Shown: positions 24,507 to 33,369, counted from the stretch's first letter. The stretch: DNA of 64,000 bases from Limivivens faecihominis (GCF_020686945.1 NZ_JAJEPR010000001.1:1-64000); one strand, 5' to 3'. Translations and numbers: made by a program. Notes: generated by a model not told the origin, from the letters alone.

Positions 24507-25952
24507 ATGAAAAAATCAGTAAAAAGAGCTCTTACCGTATGTGGCGCAGCAGCCATGATGCTTTCCGCAGCTCAGCTCAGTGCATTTGCAGACGGAGATG
24601 TGAAAGAAGTTTCCCTGCACCTGCCAACCGTTTATGATCTGCCGGATGCTCCCCAGGTAGAGGATGCCATCAACCAGATCACTGAGGAGAAATACGGGAT
24701 CCATCTGAACCTGACCTACATCACCACCGGTAACTGGCTGCAGCAGTCCAACCTTCTGTTTACCGGCGATGAGGCAGATGTGATCGCAGTCTTCATGACT
24801 CCGCTCAGTACTTATGTAAAGAACGGTCAGCTCGTAGATCTGACGGATTACTACGCAAACGCTTCTGATGAGTTCAAACAGGTATGGTCCGAGGAAGAGA
24901 TGAAAGGAACCACTGTGGACGGAAAAATTTATGCGGTTCCGAACTTAAGAAACTTCGGTAACATCATCGGTCTGAACATCGATGCAGACATTGCAGCAGA
25001 GTTTGGTATCGAGAACGGCCAGAAGCTGACCATGGAAGAGATCGATGAATTTCTGACTAAGGCGCATGAGAAATATCCGGATCGTTATGCACTGGTTCCG
25101 CAGGGATCTGATTCTATGGTAAATGGCTGGACCTGGGATGGTCTCGGTGATGAGAAGTACATCGGCGTGCTGGAGGATCAGGGGCAGTCCACCGAGGTGA
25201 AAAACCTCTTCGAGACCGATGATTTTGTAGATTTCTGTACCTGGACACGCAAATGGTATCAGGATGGCTTTACCATGCAGGATGTTTTAAGCAATACGCA
25301 GCCGTTCCAGACGCTGATCGGAAACGACCAGGCCATTGCCTGCTTTGATAACTACTCTGTAAACAATGTAGCCGGCATGATCCGTACCGAGGTTGTCAGT
25401 GCCTGGGCACAGTCCAACTCTTATCAGGCTCTCTGCTATGGAATCAACGTAAACTCCAAAGATACCGATGCAGCCTGGGAACTGATGCAGATCCTTTATA
25501 CCGATAAAGATGTCTGCACTCTTCTTGCAGATGGTATTGAGGGAACTCATTATGTAGTAAATGAAGACGGCACCATCTCCTTCCCCGAAGGAAAGACCGC
25601 TGCTGACTGTGGCTACGGCATGGCAGAAGGTTACTGGATCGTTCCTTATTCCGGAAACACTTATCCGCTGGATGTAAACGGCCCGACTTTCTTTGAAGAT
25701 CTGATCCAGTTCAATAAGGATACTCTGAAAACAAAAGGCTTTGGTTTCGCATTTGATACCACCAATGTAGTTGATCAGTACACCGCATGCTCTAACATCA
25801 TGGATAAATACTACAAAGCGCTGCTCTCCGGAAGCGTTGATGTTCAAAGCACCATTGAACAGGCAAATTCCGAACTGGAAGCAGCCGGTCTTGCTGATAT
25901 CATTGCAGAGAAACAGGCACAGTTGGACGCTTATCTGGCAGAACAGCAGTAA
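24507..25952 (+). CDS. Extracellular solute-binding protein (family 1, DUF3502 C-terminus)
   Basis: A 481-residue type II binding protein for oligosaccharides. The signal peptide (about 1-28, ending AQLSAFA) lacks a Cys at the cleavage site, so no lipid anchor is predicted, unlike most Gram-positive relatives. The body (30-400) is a bilobal SBP_bac_1-type fold; the C-terminal segment (about 410-481; TTNVVDQYTACSNI to IIAEKQAQLDAYL) is the DUF3502 domain that marks LplA-type proteins. AAAAAGGAGG precedes the ATG. It is followed, after a hairpin, by two LplB/LplC-type permeases. Near the rhamnosidase and its kinase, the ligand may be a rhamnose-containing glycoside. Confidence 0.88.
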   Translation: MKKSVKRALTVCGAAAMMLSAAQLSAFADGDVKEVSLHLPTVYDLPDAPQVEDAINQITEEKYGIHLNLTYITTGNWLQQSNLLFTGDEADVIAVFMTPLSTYVKNGQLVDLTDYYANASDEFKQVWSEEEMKGTTVDGKIYAVPNLRNFGNIIGLNIDADIAAEFGIENGQKLTMEEIDEFLTKAHEKYPDRYALVPQGSDSMVNGWTWDGLGDEKYIGVLEDQGQSTEVKNLFETDDFVDFCTWTRKWYQDGFTMQDVLSNTQPFQTLIGNDQAIACFDNYSVNNVAGMIRTEVVSAWAQSNSYQALCYGINVNSKDTDAAWELMQILYTDKDVCTLLADGIEGTHYVVNEDGTISFPEGKTAADCGYGMAEGYWIVPYSGNTYPLDVNGPTFFEDLIQFNKDTLKTKGFGFAFDTTNVVDQYTACSNIMDKYYKALLSGSVDVQSTIEQANSELEAAGLADIIAEKQAQLDAYLAEQQ

Positions 25953-25976
25953 ATCAGGGAGAGGAAAAATGAATAT

Positions 25977-26007
25977 CTGCCGGCGGAAAAACTCCGCCGG
26001 CAGTTTT
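25977..26007 (+). terminator. Intercistronic partial terminator between binding protein and permeases
   Basis: An 11-bp perfect stem CTGCCGGCGGA/TCCGCCGGCAG with a 5-base loop and TTTT. Placed between the binding-protein and permease genes, it should reduce permease expression relative to the binding protein, as known for other importers. Confidence 0.75.
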
Positions 26008-26042
26008 CTTAGGAGATTTGCTATAACGAGGAGGAAAAAAAC

Positions 26043-26987
26043 ATGGCAAAAACAGCTGTAAAACCGGCTGGCCGTCGGAAAAGAGGGGCACAGACGAAAA
26101 TGACGCTGGCACTGTTTTCCATGATGCTGCCGGGACTGATCTATCTGATCATCAACAACTACATTCCCATGGCTGGTCTGGTGATCGCTTTTAAACGATT
26201 CAATTACGGAAAAGGAATCTGGGGCAGTGACTGGGCAGGCTTAAGCAACTTTACCTATCTTTTTAAAACACAGGATGCCAAGAACATCATCCGGAATACC
26301 ATCGGTTACAACCTGACCTTTATCCTTCTTGGAAATGTACTGGCTGTGGCTGTGGCAGTTATGCTGAACTTCATGCGTGGTACCCTGAATAAAAAAATCT
26401 ACCAGACCGTGATTCTGGTTCCCTACCTGATCTCCATGGTAGTCGTTTCCTACATCGTGTTTGGTTTCCTGAGCCAGGAAAATGGTTTCTTAAACAAAAT
26501 CCTGGTTGCTATGGGAAAAGATCCCGTGAGCTGGTACACCATCTCCAAATACTGGCCTTTCATCCTGGTATTTGTAAACCTCTGGAAAGGCTTCGGATAC
26601 AGCAGTATCCTCTACTATGCAACGGTTATCGGTATTGACTCTTCCCTCTATGAGGCAGCTACTGTAGACGGTGCTAACCGCTGGAAACAGGTCTGGCACG
26701 TTACTCTTCCCGGACTTCGCGGAACGATCATCACCATGGTGCTTTTAAGCATCGGCCGTATGTTCTATTCCGATTTCGGTCTGTTCTATCAGGTTCCGAT
26801 GCGTTCCGGTCTGATCTCTTCCGTGACCGATACGATCGACGTCTTTGTTTACAAAGGACTGACCCAGTTAAATGATGTGGGACGTGCTTCCGCAGCAGGT
26901 TTCCTGCAGTCTGTACTTGGTTTTGTTCTGGTACTCACCGCAAACTTCATTGTCCGTAAGATCGATGAAGACAATGCATTATTCTAG
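26043..26987 (+). CDS. ABC transporter permease, LplB type
   Basis: A 314-residue inner-membrane subunit of the BPD_transp_1 (CUT1) family with six predicted helices. The ATPase-contact EAA loop is YEAATVDGANRWKQVWHVTLPGL near residues 202-224. A basic N-terminus (KPAGRRKRGAQTK) precedes the first helix. It pairs with the next permease, 17 bases on. No ATPase gene follows; CUT1 importers of this kind use a shared MsmX-like ATPase encoded elsewhere. Confidence 0.92.
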   Translation: MAKTAVKPAGRRKRGAQTKMTLALFSMMLPGLIYLIINNYIPMAGLVIAFKRFNYGKGIWGSDWAGLSNFTYLFKTQDAKNIIRNTIGYNLTFILLGNVLAVAVAVMLNFMRGTLNKKIYQTVILVPYLISMVVVSYIVFGFLSQENGFLNKILVAMGKDPVSWYTISKYWPFILVFVNLWKGFGYSSILYYATVIGIDSSLYEAATVDGANRWKQVWHVTLPGLRGTIITMVLLSIGRMFYSDFGLFYQVPMRSGLISSVTDTIDVFVYKGLTQLNDVGRASAAGFLQSVLGFVLVLTANFIVRKIDEDNALF

Positions 26988-27004
26988 GAAAGGAGGAAAT
27001 ATAG

Positions 27005-27892
27005 ATGGTTACAAAAAGTAAAACCGGACAGGTTGTCCTGAATATTGTGTTTATTATTTTAGCTGTCTGGGCAGTGGCACCGTTCCTGCTCCTGATCTCT
27101 TCCTCACTTTCCAGTGAGGCAGCTCTGGCCCAGTATGGTTACGGCTTCTGGCCGAAAGAGTTTTCACTGAATGCGTATACATATCTTTTCAAGAGCAGTA
27201 TGAAGATCGCCAAAGGCTATGGCATTACTCTCATCGTAACCCTGGTGGGAACCACCTTGAGCGTACTCATCACCACCCTGTTCGCTTATCCTCTTTCCAG
27301 AAAAGAGCTTCCGTTCCGCTATGGTTTTTCCTTCTTCGTATTTTTCACGATGCTGTTCAACGGCGGCCTGGTTCCGAGCTACATGATGTGGACCCAGACC
27401 TTCCATATCAAAAATACGATCTGGGCGCTGATCATGCCGAACCTTCTTCTGAATGCGTTCTACGTTATCATGATGCGTTCCTTCTTCACCTCCAGCATTC
27501 CGGACGCCCTCATCGAGGCAGCCAGAATCGACGGAGCAGGAGAGTACAAGATCCTGGCAAGAGTGGTTATCCCTCTTTCCAAACCCATGATGGCAACCAT
27601 CTCCCTGATGGTAGGCTTAGGCTATTGGAATGACTGGACCAACAGCCTGTACTACATCACCGACGAGAGCCTCTTCAGTATTCAGGCGATCCTGAATACG
27701 ATCATCACCAACATTCAGTTCCTGACCAGCGGCCAGAGCTCGGCAGCTTCCGCAGTGGATGTTTCCAAACTTCCCAGCGTAAGTATCCGTATGGCCATCG
27801 CAGTTATCGGTGTTCTCCCGGTTCTCTGCATCTATCCGTTCTTCCAGAAATACTTTGTCAAAGGTATCGTGGTCGGCGGTGTAAAGGGCTGA
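27005..27892 (+). CDS. ABC transporter permease, LplC/YtcP type
   Basis: A 295-residue CUT1 permease with six predicted helices. The EAA loop is IEAARIDGAGEYKILARVVIPL near residues 171-192, and the C-terminus ends KYFVKGIVVGGVKG, the usual end of this subfamily. GGAGG is present 9 bases before the ATG. Last gene of the operon, followed by a terminator. Confidence 0.93.
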   Translation: MVTKSKTGQVVLNIVFIILAVWAVAPFLLLISSSLSSEAALAQYGYGFWPKEFSLNAYTYLFKSSMKIAKGYGITLIVTLVGTTLSVLITTLFAYPLSRKELPFRYGFSFFVFFTMLFNGGLVPSYMMWTQTFHIKNTIWALIMPNLLLNAFYVIMMRSFFTSSIPDALIEAARIDGAGEYKILARVVIPLSKPMMATISLMVGLGYWNDWTNSLYYITDESLFSIQAILNTIITNIQFLTSGQSSAASAVDVSKLPSVSIRMAIAVIGVLPVLCIYPFFQKYFVKGIVVGGVKG

Positions 27893-27913
27893 TACAGAAG
27901 TTTGAAAAAACGG

Positions 27914-27942
27914 TTGAGGTTTTTAAAAAAAGCCTTTACAAT
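27914..27942 (+). promoter_or_regulatory. Promoter overlapping the ABC operon terminator
   Basis: TTGAGG (27914-27919), a 17-bp spacer and TACAAT (27937-27942). Its expected start (about 27949) lies inside the left arm of the terminator hairpin, so transcripts from it would not form the full hairpin. Confidence 0.5.
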
Positions 27943-27972
27943 AGAGTCGTGGCGAAAGCTGCGACTCTTTTT
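27943..27972 (+). terminator. Terminator of the second ABC operon
   Basis: An 11-bp stem starting AGAGTCG and ending CGACTCT with GAAA loop (two G-U pairs), followed by TTTTT. Confidence 0.85.
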
Positions 27973-27982
27973 GTATATAACA

Positions 27983-28145
27983 GTTCAGAGCATAAGCAAA
28001 ATGAAAAGACAGGCTATGCAAACTGGTTTGCAATAGGCTGGATTGTCATTTTGTGATGGGCGGAACGCCTATCAGCCTCAGACAAAAGCTGCGAATGCAG
28101 CGATAGCGCATGTAATGCGCGGGTCTGGGGCCTGATGATTTGAAC
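27983..28145 (+). ncRNA. Highly structured leader or small RNA candidate before the methyltransferase gene
   Basis: Several nested perfect pairings: GTTCA/TGAAC (27983-27987, 28141-28145); CAAAATGA/TCATTTTG (27997-28004, 28046-28053) enclosing GCAAAC/GTTTGC; GATGGGCG-GAA-CGCCTATC (28055-28073); CAGAC/GTCTG (28079-28083, 28123-28127) enclosing GCTGC-GAAT-GCAGC and GCGCAT-GTA-ATGCGC. It matches no riboswitch class that I can recognise. Confidence 0.5.
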
Positions 28146-28180
28146 GTTTTGAATAATTCTTTAGAAAACGAGGAATTTCA

Positions 28181-29329
28181 ATGGGAAATTTATATGATAC
28201 ACTGACTGCCTGTCTGACGGATCAGCTGATTCAGGCAGTTTTAAGCGCGGCCCGGAAAAAAGACGGCCCTTCGAGGGTGAAAATCCGGCCGGTGCTTCAT
28301 AAAGGAAGCCTCCTTTTTCAGACCGCTGCTCAGGTGGGAAAGCAGCAGTTTCATGAAAATCTGGAAAAAGAGGCGGCTATTTCGAAGATCACGGAATGGC
28401 TCATGAATGATTTTGGCCAGCTCCAGCTGGATCTCACAGACCGGACCGTCTCCGTTCTGACCAGCAAGAAGGGCAAGGTCACAATCAGGGAAAAACGAAA
28501 ACCCATCAAGATGCGTCCGGCGGACTTAAGTCACAACCGGAAAAAACGCTACATTCTCGAGGAAGGCACGCCGGTGCCGTTTCTGGTGGACTTAGGGGTC
28601 ATGACCCCCGAGGGAAAAATTGTTCATTCCAAATATGACAAATTCCGGCAGATCAACCGTTTCCTGGAATTTGTCGAGGACATCCGGGAGGAGCTTCCGA
28701 AGGATCGGGAAGTGACGATCCTCGACTTCGGCTGCGGCAAGTCTTACCTGACCTTCGCGCTGTATTATTATCTGAAGGTTCTCCACGGGTTGGATATCCG
28801 GATCATCGGTCTGGATCTGAAGGAGGACGTCATCGAGCACTGCGATGCCCTGGCCCGGGATTACGGCTACGACAAGCTGAAATTCCTGACCGGCGATATC
28901 GCCTCCTACACGGGAGAGGACCGTGTGGATATGGTGGTGACGCTCCACGCCTGTGATACGGCGACAGATTTTGCACTGGAAAAGGCCGTCCGCTGGGGGG
29001 CGAAGGTCATTTTGTCAGTGCCCTGCTGTCAGCATGAGCTGAACCGGCAGATCCATCAGGAGGTGTTGGAGCCGGTATTGAAATACGGTCTGATCCGGGA
29101 ACGGATGGCTGCACTTGTGACCGATGCGCTCCGTGCAGGAGTGCTGGAGGAACAGGGGTATGAAGTGCAGATCCTGGAATTTATCGATATGGAACATACG
29201 CCGAAAAACATTCTGATCCGGGCAGTGAAGGGCTCCCGGAAAGGAAAATCACCGGAATTAAAGGCCTGCATGGAGTTTTTAGGAGTAGATCCGACGCTGA
29301 AACGGCTGTTGGATGACAAGAGAGGATAA
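28181..29329 (+). CDS. Class I SAM-dependent methyltransferase (METTL25/RRNAD1-like domain)
   Basis: A 382-residue protein. After an N-terminal extension (1-120), a Rossmann-type methyltransferase domain carries FGCGKSYLTFALYYYL (SAM-binding motif I near 182), a D-x-K acidic loop (IIGLDLKED), then TLHACDTATDFAL and the distinctive VPCCQHEL motif. These are hallmarks of the Methyltransf_32 family, shared with eukaryotic METTL25/RRNAD1; the bacterial substrate is unknown to me, perhaps RNA. GAGGAA precedes the ATG. The preceding 230 bases form an elaborate structured leader with its own possible promoter. The next gene starts 5 bases after its stop. Confidence 0.82.
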   Translation: MGNLYDTLTACLTDQLIQAVLSAARKKDGPSRVKIRPVLHKGSLLFQTAAQVGKQQFHENLEKEAAISKITEWLMNDFGQLQLDLTDRTVSVLTSKKGKVTIREKRKPIKMRPADLSHNRKKRYILEEGTPVPFLVDLGVMTPEGKIVHSKYDKFRQINRFLEFVEDIREELPKDREVTILDFGCGKSYLTFALYYYLKVLHGLDIRIIGLDLKEDVIEHCDALARDYGYDKLKFLTGDIASYTGEDRVDMVVTLHACDTATDFALEKAVRWGAKVILSVPCCQHELNRQIHQEVLEPVLKYGLIRERMAALVTDALRAGVLEEQGYEVQILEFIDMEHTPKNILIRAVKGSRKGKSPELKACMEFLGVDPTLKRLLDDKRG

Positions 29330-29334
29330 GGGGC

Positions 29335-31806
29335 ATGAAAAAAATCATAATACGCATTCTGACGCTGGCAGCGATTTTCGTGCTGGCAGTGGTCGGTTTT
29401 TACTGGTATCTGAACCAAGGAACCACGGACACCACCGAGACCATGGCGGAAGCCACCTTTCCGCTGGTATACATGAAAAACGGGGACAGTCTCTTAAACT
29501 GCCTCCACGGCTATACCCAGGAGATGGACGTCACCGCCATGCGGGACACTCTGACTCCTCTGGAAAATGACAGGACCCTGAATCTTCGTATCGATCCCTA
29601 TAAGAAAAAGATCAGCGATATCAGCTATGAGGTCTTGAACGCCGACGGTTCCCGAACGCTGGAAAATACCAAGGTCAACAAGACGGAGGAGCAGGACGGT
29701 TATCTGAATGTCACTTTAAGCCTTCAGGACAACCTTCTCATCAATACCGAGTATGCGCTGAAATTAAAGATCACGGCGGGCGGTCAGGTGCTGTATTATT
29801 ATACGCGGATCATTAACGAGGACGGCCTCCATACGGAGAGCTATCTGGATTTCGCGATGGGCTTCTATGAGAGATGCCTGAACAAAAACGATCTGGAATC
29901 CATTTCCGCCTACATTGAGCCGAGCGACGAGGGAGACAATTCGACCTTTGCTTTCTCGGATATCCATTGCAGCATGGACCAGCTGAGCTGGGGCTCCTTA
30001 AGCCCCCAGGCCTACTATAAGCCCACGCCGAGCCTTAAGGAGATCAACGACAGTACGGCTACGATCGTCATGGACTATATGATCTCCGCGAAAAATGACA
30101 ACAACGAGACCGAGCTTTACGCCGTATCGGAATATTACCGGATGCTCTACACCGAGGAGCGTATCCGTCTTCTGGATTTCGAGCGGACTGTGAACGAGGT
30201 CTTCAATCCGGAAAACACCGGCGTTATCACCTCCTCCGGCATCAATCTTGGTATCGCCGGCAGGGATGTGGAATATTTAAGCGATCTGAAGAACAACTGT
30301 GTGGCTTTCGTCCGCCAAGGCGCTCTCTGGGAGTATCAGACCTCCGGAAACAAGATGATGGAGGTCTTCAGTTTCCCGCAACAGAGCAATTCCGATGCCA
30401 GAGACACTTACATGCAGAACGATATTCAGATTGTGAATATCGACGAGGCGGGAAATATGTATTTCCTGGTTTCCGGTTACATGAACCGGGGACGGCACGA
30501 GGGAGAATCCGGTGTGGCGGTCTACTATTTCAATGCCACGGATTCCAGCATTACCGAGTGCCTTTTCGTGGAGGCAAAGCAGAACTATGAGCTTCTGAAA
30601 AGGGATGTGGAGGACCTCAATTATATTTCCACAGACCGGAATTACTTCTATGTCTGTGTGGATGGCAGCGTTTACGGCATTGATTTTGCGACCCACCAGG
30701 CGGAGGTTCTGGTTTCCGGCCTGAAAGAGGGCTGCTATGGTTCCTCCAGAACCGGCCGGTATTTTGCCTGGACCGAGAGCACCTACGATGCTTCCGTCCT
30801 TACGATCCTGGATCTTGATACGAGACAGAAACAGACCATTTCCTGCGGGGATTCCGAGCGGCTCCGATACTTAGGCTTCCTGGATGAGGCCGCCGTTTAT
30901 GGCATTGCCGATACCGCAGATATCAACACTGCTCATGCGGGCCTGGAATTTTTCCCGATGAAAAAGGTGGAGCTGGTCAACGGAAGCGGCGAGGTGGTGA
31001 AGGAATACAGCGTCGGAAATTATTATGTGACCGATACGGTCATCGAGAGTAAAATGATGACCATGACCCGGGTGGAACGGCAGGCAGACGGAAGCTTTGT
31101 GGATGCCCTGGAGGACCATATTGTCAGCAGCAGCGCCGATGAGAGCGGTCAGGCAGGCCTTACCACGAAGACCACGAGCCGGAAAGAGACTGAAACTTAT
31201 CTCACTGTGGGAAGCGCTCTTTCCACGAGTTCTGCACCTAAGGTCATCCGAAGCCGGGAGACCATTCAGGAGGGCACGGCGAGCGTGAAGCTTGAGGCCT
31301 CCGGGGAGCGGGAAGAGCTCTATTATGTCTACGCGAAGGGCAAGCTCTACGACGTCTGCACAGCCATCAATACGGCGGTGAAGACAGCGGATGAGAACCT
31401 GGGCGTGGTGGTGGACGGCAACCTCCAGAACATCTGGGAACGCGGAAACAAAGTGACGAAGCTCACGCTGGACACCAGCACCTTCCCGGATGTGATCCGG
31501 AACGGCTCCATGGATGTGGCAGCCATCGAGGAGGGAACCGGCAGGAAAGCCCTTGATTTGAGCGGCTGCACGCTGGATTCCGTTCTCTACTATGTCAGCG
31601 AGGGAACACCGGTGCTGGCTAAGACCCCGATCACAGACCAGACCCCTCAGGGCATCGTCATCATCGCAGGTTACGACGAGTATAATACAATCCTTATGAA
31701 TCCCGGCGAGACCGAGACCTTCTACTATGGAATCAACGACAGCACCGCTCTTTTCGAGGAGGCAGGCAACGTCTTTATGACTTACTGGGATCCGATTTCC
31801 GATTAA
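29335..31806 (+). CDS. Large membrane-anchored extracellular protein of unknown function
   Basis: An 823-residue protein. One N-terminal hydrophobic helix (about 5-26, IIIRILTLAAIFVLAVVGFYWYL) anchors the rest outside. The ectodomain has no motif I can name; the middle (about 310-560) is rich in short beta-strand-like stretches, each with an aromatic residue and Asp/Gly turn (GSVYGIDFATHQAEVLVSGL, ILDLDTRQKQTI), suggesting a beta-propeller. It is coupled to the methyltransferase gene (5-base gap) but a functional link is not obvious. It ends at a clear terminator. Confidence 0.75.
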   Translation: MKKIIIRILTLAAIFVLAVVGFYWYLNQGTTDTTETMAEATFPLVYMKNGDSLLNCLHGYTQEMDVTAMRDTLTPLENDRTLNLRIDPYKKKISDISYEVLNADGSRTLENTKVNKTEEQDGYLNVTLSLQDNLLINTEYALKLKITAGGQVLYYYTRIINEDGLHTESYLDFAMGFYERCLNKNDLESISAYIEPSDEGDNSTFAFSDIHCSMDQLSWGSLSPQAYYKPTPSLKEINDSTATIVMDYMISAKNDNNETELYAVSEYYRMLYTEERIRLLDFERTVNEVFNPENTGVITSSGINLGIAGRDVEYLSDLKNNCVAFVRQGALWEYQTSGNKMMEVFSFPQQSNSDARDTYMQNDIQIVNIDEAGNMYFLVSGYMNRGRHEGESGVAVYYFNATDSSITECLFVEAKQNYELLKRDVEDLNYISTDRNYFYVCVDGSVYGIDFATHQAEVLVSGLKEGCYGSSRTGRYFAWTESTYDASVLTILDLDTRQKQTISCGDSERLRYLGFLDEAAVYGIADTADINTAHAGLEFFPMKKVELVNGSGEVVKEYSVGNYYVTDTVIESKMMTMTRVERQADGSFVDALEDHIVSSSADESGQAGLTTKTTSRKETETYLTVGSALSTSSAPKVIRSRETIQEGTASVKLEASGEREELYYVYAKGKLYDVCTAINTAVKTADENLGVVVDGNLQNIWERGNKVTKLTLDTSTFPDVIRNGSMDVAAIEEGTGRKALDLSGCTLDSVLYYVSEGTPVLAKTPITDQTPQGIVIIAGYDEYNTILMNPGETETFYYGINDSTALFEEAGNVFMTYWDPISD

Positions 31807-31816
31807 AAATGATAAA

Positions 31817-31857
31817 ATACCGGCGAATGGAACATCTTCCGTTTGCCGGTATTTTTT
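31817..31857 (+). terminator. Terminator after the large membrane-anchored protein
   Basis: ATACCGGC/GCCGGTAT (31817-31824, 31845-31852), extended inward by AATGGA/TCCGTT, followed by six T. Confidence 0.85.
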
Positions 31858-31860
31858 GTT

Positions 31861-31944
31861 ATGGCGACGAGGAAAATGCACGCACTTGTGCAAGTGCATT
31901 TGACGACCGCTAATCAAAGCGAGATATGTGTAGCGTATCTCGCT
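31861..31944. repeat. Intergenic palindromic element with two hairpins
   Basis: GCACTTG-TG-CAAGTGC (31882-31897) inside a wider AATGCAC/TGCATT context, then AGCGAGATA/TATCTCGCT (31918-31926, 31936-31944). It may be a divergent relative of the CATGCTTGCATG elements elsewhere in the window. Apart from this and the DnaA boxes at 32121-32206, I see nothing gene-like in 31858-32400. Confidence 0.5.
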
Positions 31945-32120
31945 CTCTGCCATTTTTGGCGCAGGGCGTACAGGGTGTGGAAAATGAATCGTCAGATAAT
32001 GGTGAAATTTTTCATAATGAATGAAACAATGATTTTTGCACAAAAAAGCGACGAAAAAAGGCAATTATGATAAATAGACAAAACATTTGTTTCGGTGGAA
32101 ACCTATGTAAACCACCAAAT

Positions 32121-32206
32121 TGGGGATAAAAAATGTGGATAATGTGGATAACTTGGTGTATAAGTCCACTTTTCCCACGAAAACCCGAGAATGAAAATGT
32201 GGATAA
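32121..32206. other. Cluster of DnaA boxes
   Basis: Three consensus boxes (TTATCCACA on the minus strand) at 32134-32142, 32143-32151 and 32198-32206, the first two directly abutting, plus a one-mismatch box (TGGGGATAA) at 32121-32129. A further weak match is near 31976. No dnaA, dnaN or other origin gene is nearby. Confidence 0.65.
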
Positions 32207-32400
32207 CTTTCATCGAACGGATGTTTTGAAGAGGGTTTCCCTGGGAGAAAATGGGAAAAAGTTGTGCATTTTGTCAAAGAAGGAGTCCGTACGGGGAAAA
32301 GAGTGAGAAAATCAGGTAAAAATAATTGGCATTTTTTATGGGAATTGACAGAAAACAGCAAAATCAACAAAGGGTTCATAAAATCTTAAAAGTTACGGCG

Positions 32401-32429
32401 TTGACAAGCAGGAAACGGTGGCTTATGAT
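32401..32429 (+). promoter_or_regulatory. Consensus promoter of the secreted peptidase-like gene
   Basis: TTGACA (32401-32406), a 17-bp spacer and TATGAT (32424-32429). Confidence 0.8.
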
Positions 32430-32500
32430 AAAAAAGAACGCCGAAAAAGGAGAAGATTTTCCGGCGCAGAGAATGAAAGAAAAGAGAGGCGCAGGATTCA

Positions 32501-33325
32501 ATGAAGCGATTATGGAAAGTGTGCCTGGCAGCATGGCTGTTGATACTGGGAAGTGTGATGGGCGGAGTCTTACTGGAACCTTTGCAGGTTCGGGCGGCTC
32601 AGGCAAAGAAAATACAGGTCCAGTTCCAATACACCAGACGAAAAGAATTTCGGCTTTCGGCCGGACAGATCCGTCAGGGCGACACCGGAAAGGTCACTCT
32701 GAAAGGGAAGAACGTAACAGATGTCCGCTGGACTTCCTCGAAGCCGTCCATTGTGACGGTGGATGATACCGGAAAGGTCACAGCGAAACATACAGGTACT
32801 GCGGTGTTGACAGCGAAATACACCTGGAAGAAGCGGGCGTACTGTTACCGGGTCAATATTCAGGTGGTGAGCCGGCTGGCAGCGGAGCAGAAGAAATTTC
32901 CCACAGGAACCTACTGGAACGACGGAGGAAACAACAATCAGGTGACACAGAGACCCTGTATTCATGATGACGATCGCTACTGTGCATATAATTCCGTGGG
33001 CTGTGAGAGCAATCTTTATCTTGGGATGGTCGCAGGAATGCAGGTGGCTGGTTATCAGTGCCACGGTTTCGCCCTGAAGGTTGCCCAGGATCTCTATGGA
33101 AGCCTGAAAAAATGGAAGTATGTGGAGAGTTACCGGACGATTCATGCGGGAGATGTGATCCGAATCAACAACAACTCCCACACGATCATTGTCACGAAGG
33201 TTTACAGCGGCAGCATTCAGTATGCGGACTGCAATTCCACCGGCGACTGTCAGATCCAGTGGGGCAAGACCATGAGCAGACAGGCATTGAGAAAAGCTTT
33301 TACTTACATGTACACGAAATATTGA
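32501..33325 (+). CDS. Secreted Ig-like (Big_2) plus papain-fold cysteine hydrolase-like protein
   Basis: A 274-residue exported protein. Signal peptide about 1-32 (ending VRA-A). A bacterial Ig-like Big_2 domain covers about 45-122 (VTLKGKNVTDVRWTSSKPSIVTVDDTG pattern). The C-terminal domain (about 140-274) has a Cys at the start of a helix in QCHGFAL (near 187), a His in NNSHTIIV (near 227) and an Asp in YADCNS (near 243), the Cys-His-Asp order of papain-fold peptidases and CHAP/NlpC-like amidases. A peptidoglycan or surface-protein target is likely; the precise family is uncertain. The ribosome site is weak (AGGA). Own promoter and terminator. Confidence 0.72.
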   Translation: MKRLWKVCLAAWLLILGSVMGGVLLEPLQVRAAQAKKIQVQFQYTRRKEFRLSAGQIRQGDTGKVTLKGKNVTDVRWTSSKPSIVTVDDTGKVTAKHTGTAVLTAKYTWKKRAYCYRVNIQVVSRLAAEQKKFPTGTYWNDGGNNNQVTQRPCIHDDDRYCAYNSVGCESNLYLGMVAGMQVAGYQCHGFALKVAQDLYGSLKKWKYVESYRTIHAGDVIRINNNSHTIIVTKVYSGSIQYADCNSTGDCQIQWGKTMSRQALRKAFTYMYTKY

Positions 33326-33329
33326 GACA

Positions 33330-33369
33330 AAAAAACGAACCAGCTCTTAAATGAACTGGTTCGTTTTTT
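33330..33369. terminator. Bidirectional terminator between the peptidase-like gene and clpB/DUF4250
   Basis: AAAAAACGAACCAG (33330-33343) pairs with its complement at 33356-33369, giving U runs on both strands. It overlaps the last codons of the DUF4250 gene. Confidence 0.9.

Noticed and set aside
27983..28145. Leader before the methyltransferase as a known SAM riboswitch or 6S RNA
   Set aside because: The conserved cores of SAM riboswitches were not recognised, and the branched layout does not match the single long bubble hairpin of 6S RNA.
32121..32206. DnaA boxes as the chromosomal origin
   Set aside because: No dnaA, dnaN, recF or gyrase genes nearby and only a few boxes; kept as a cluster of unknown role rather than oriC.
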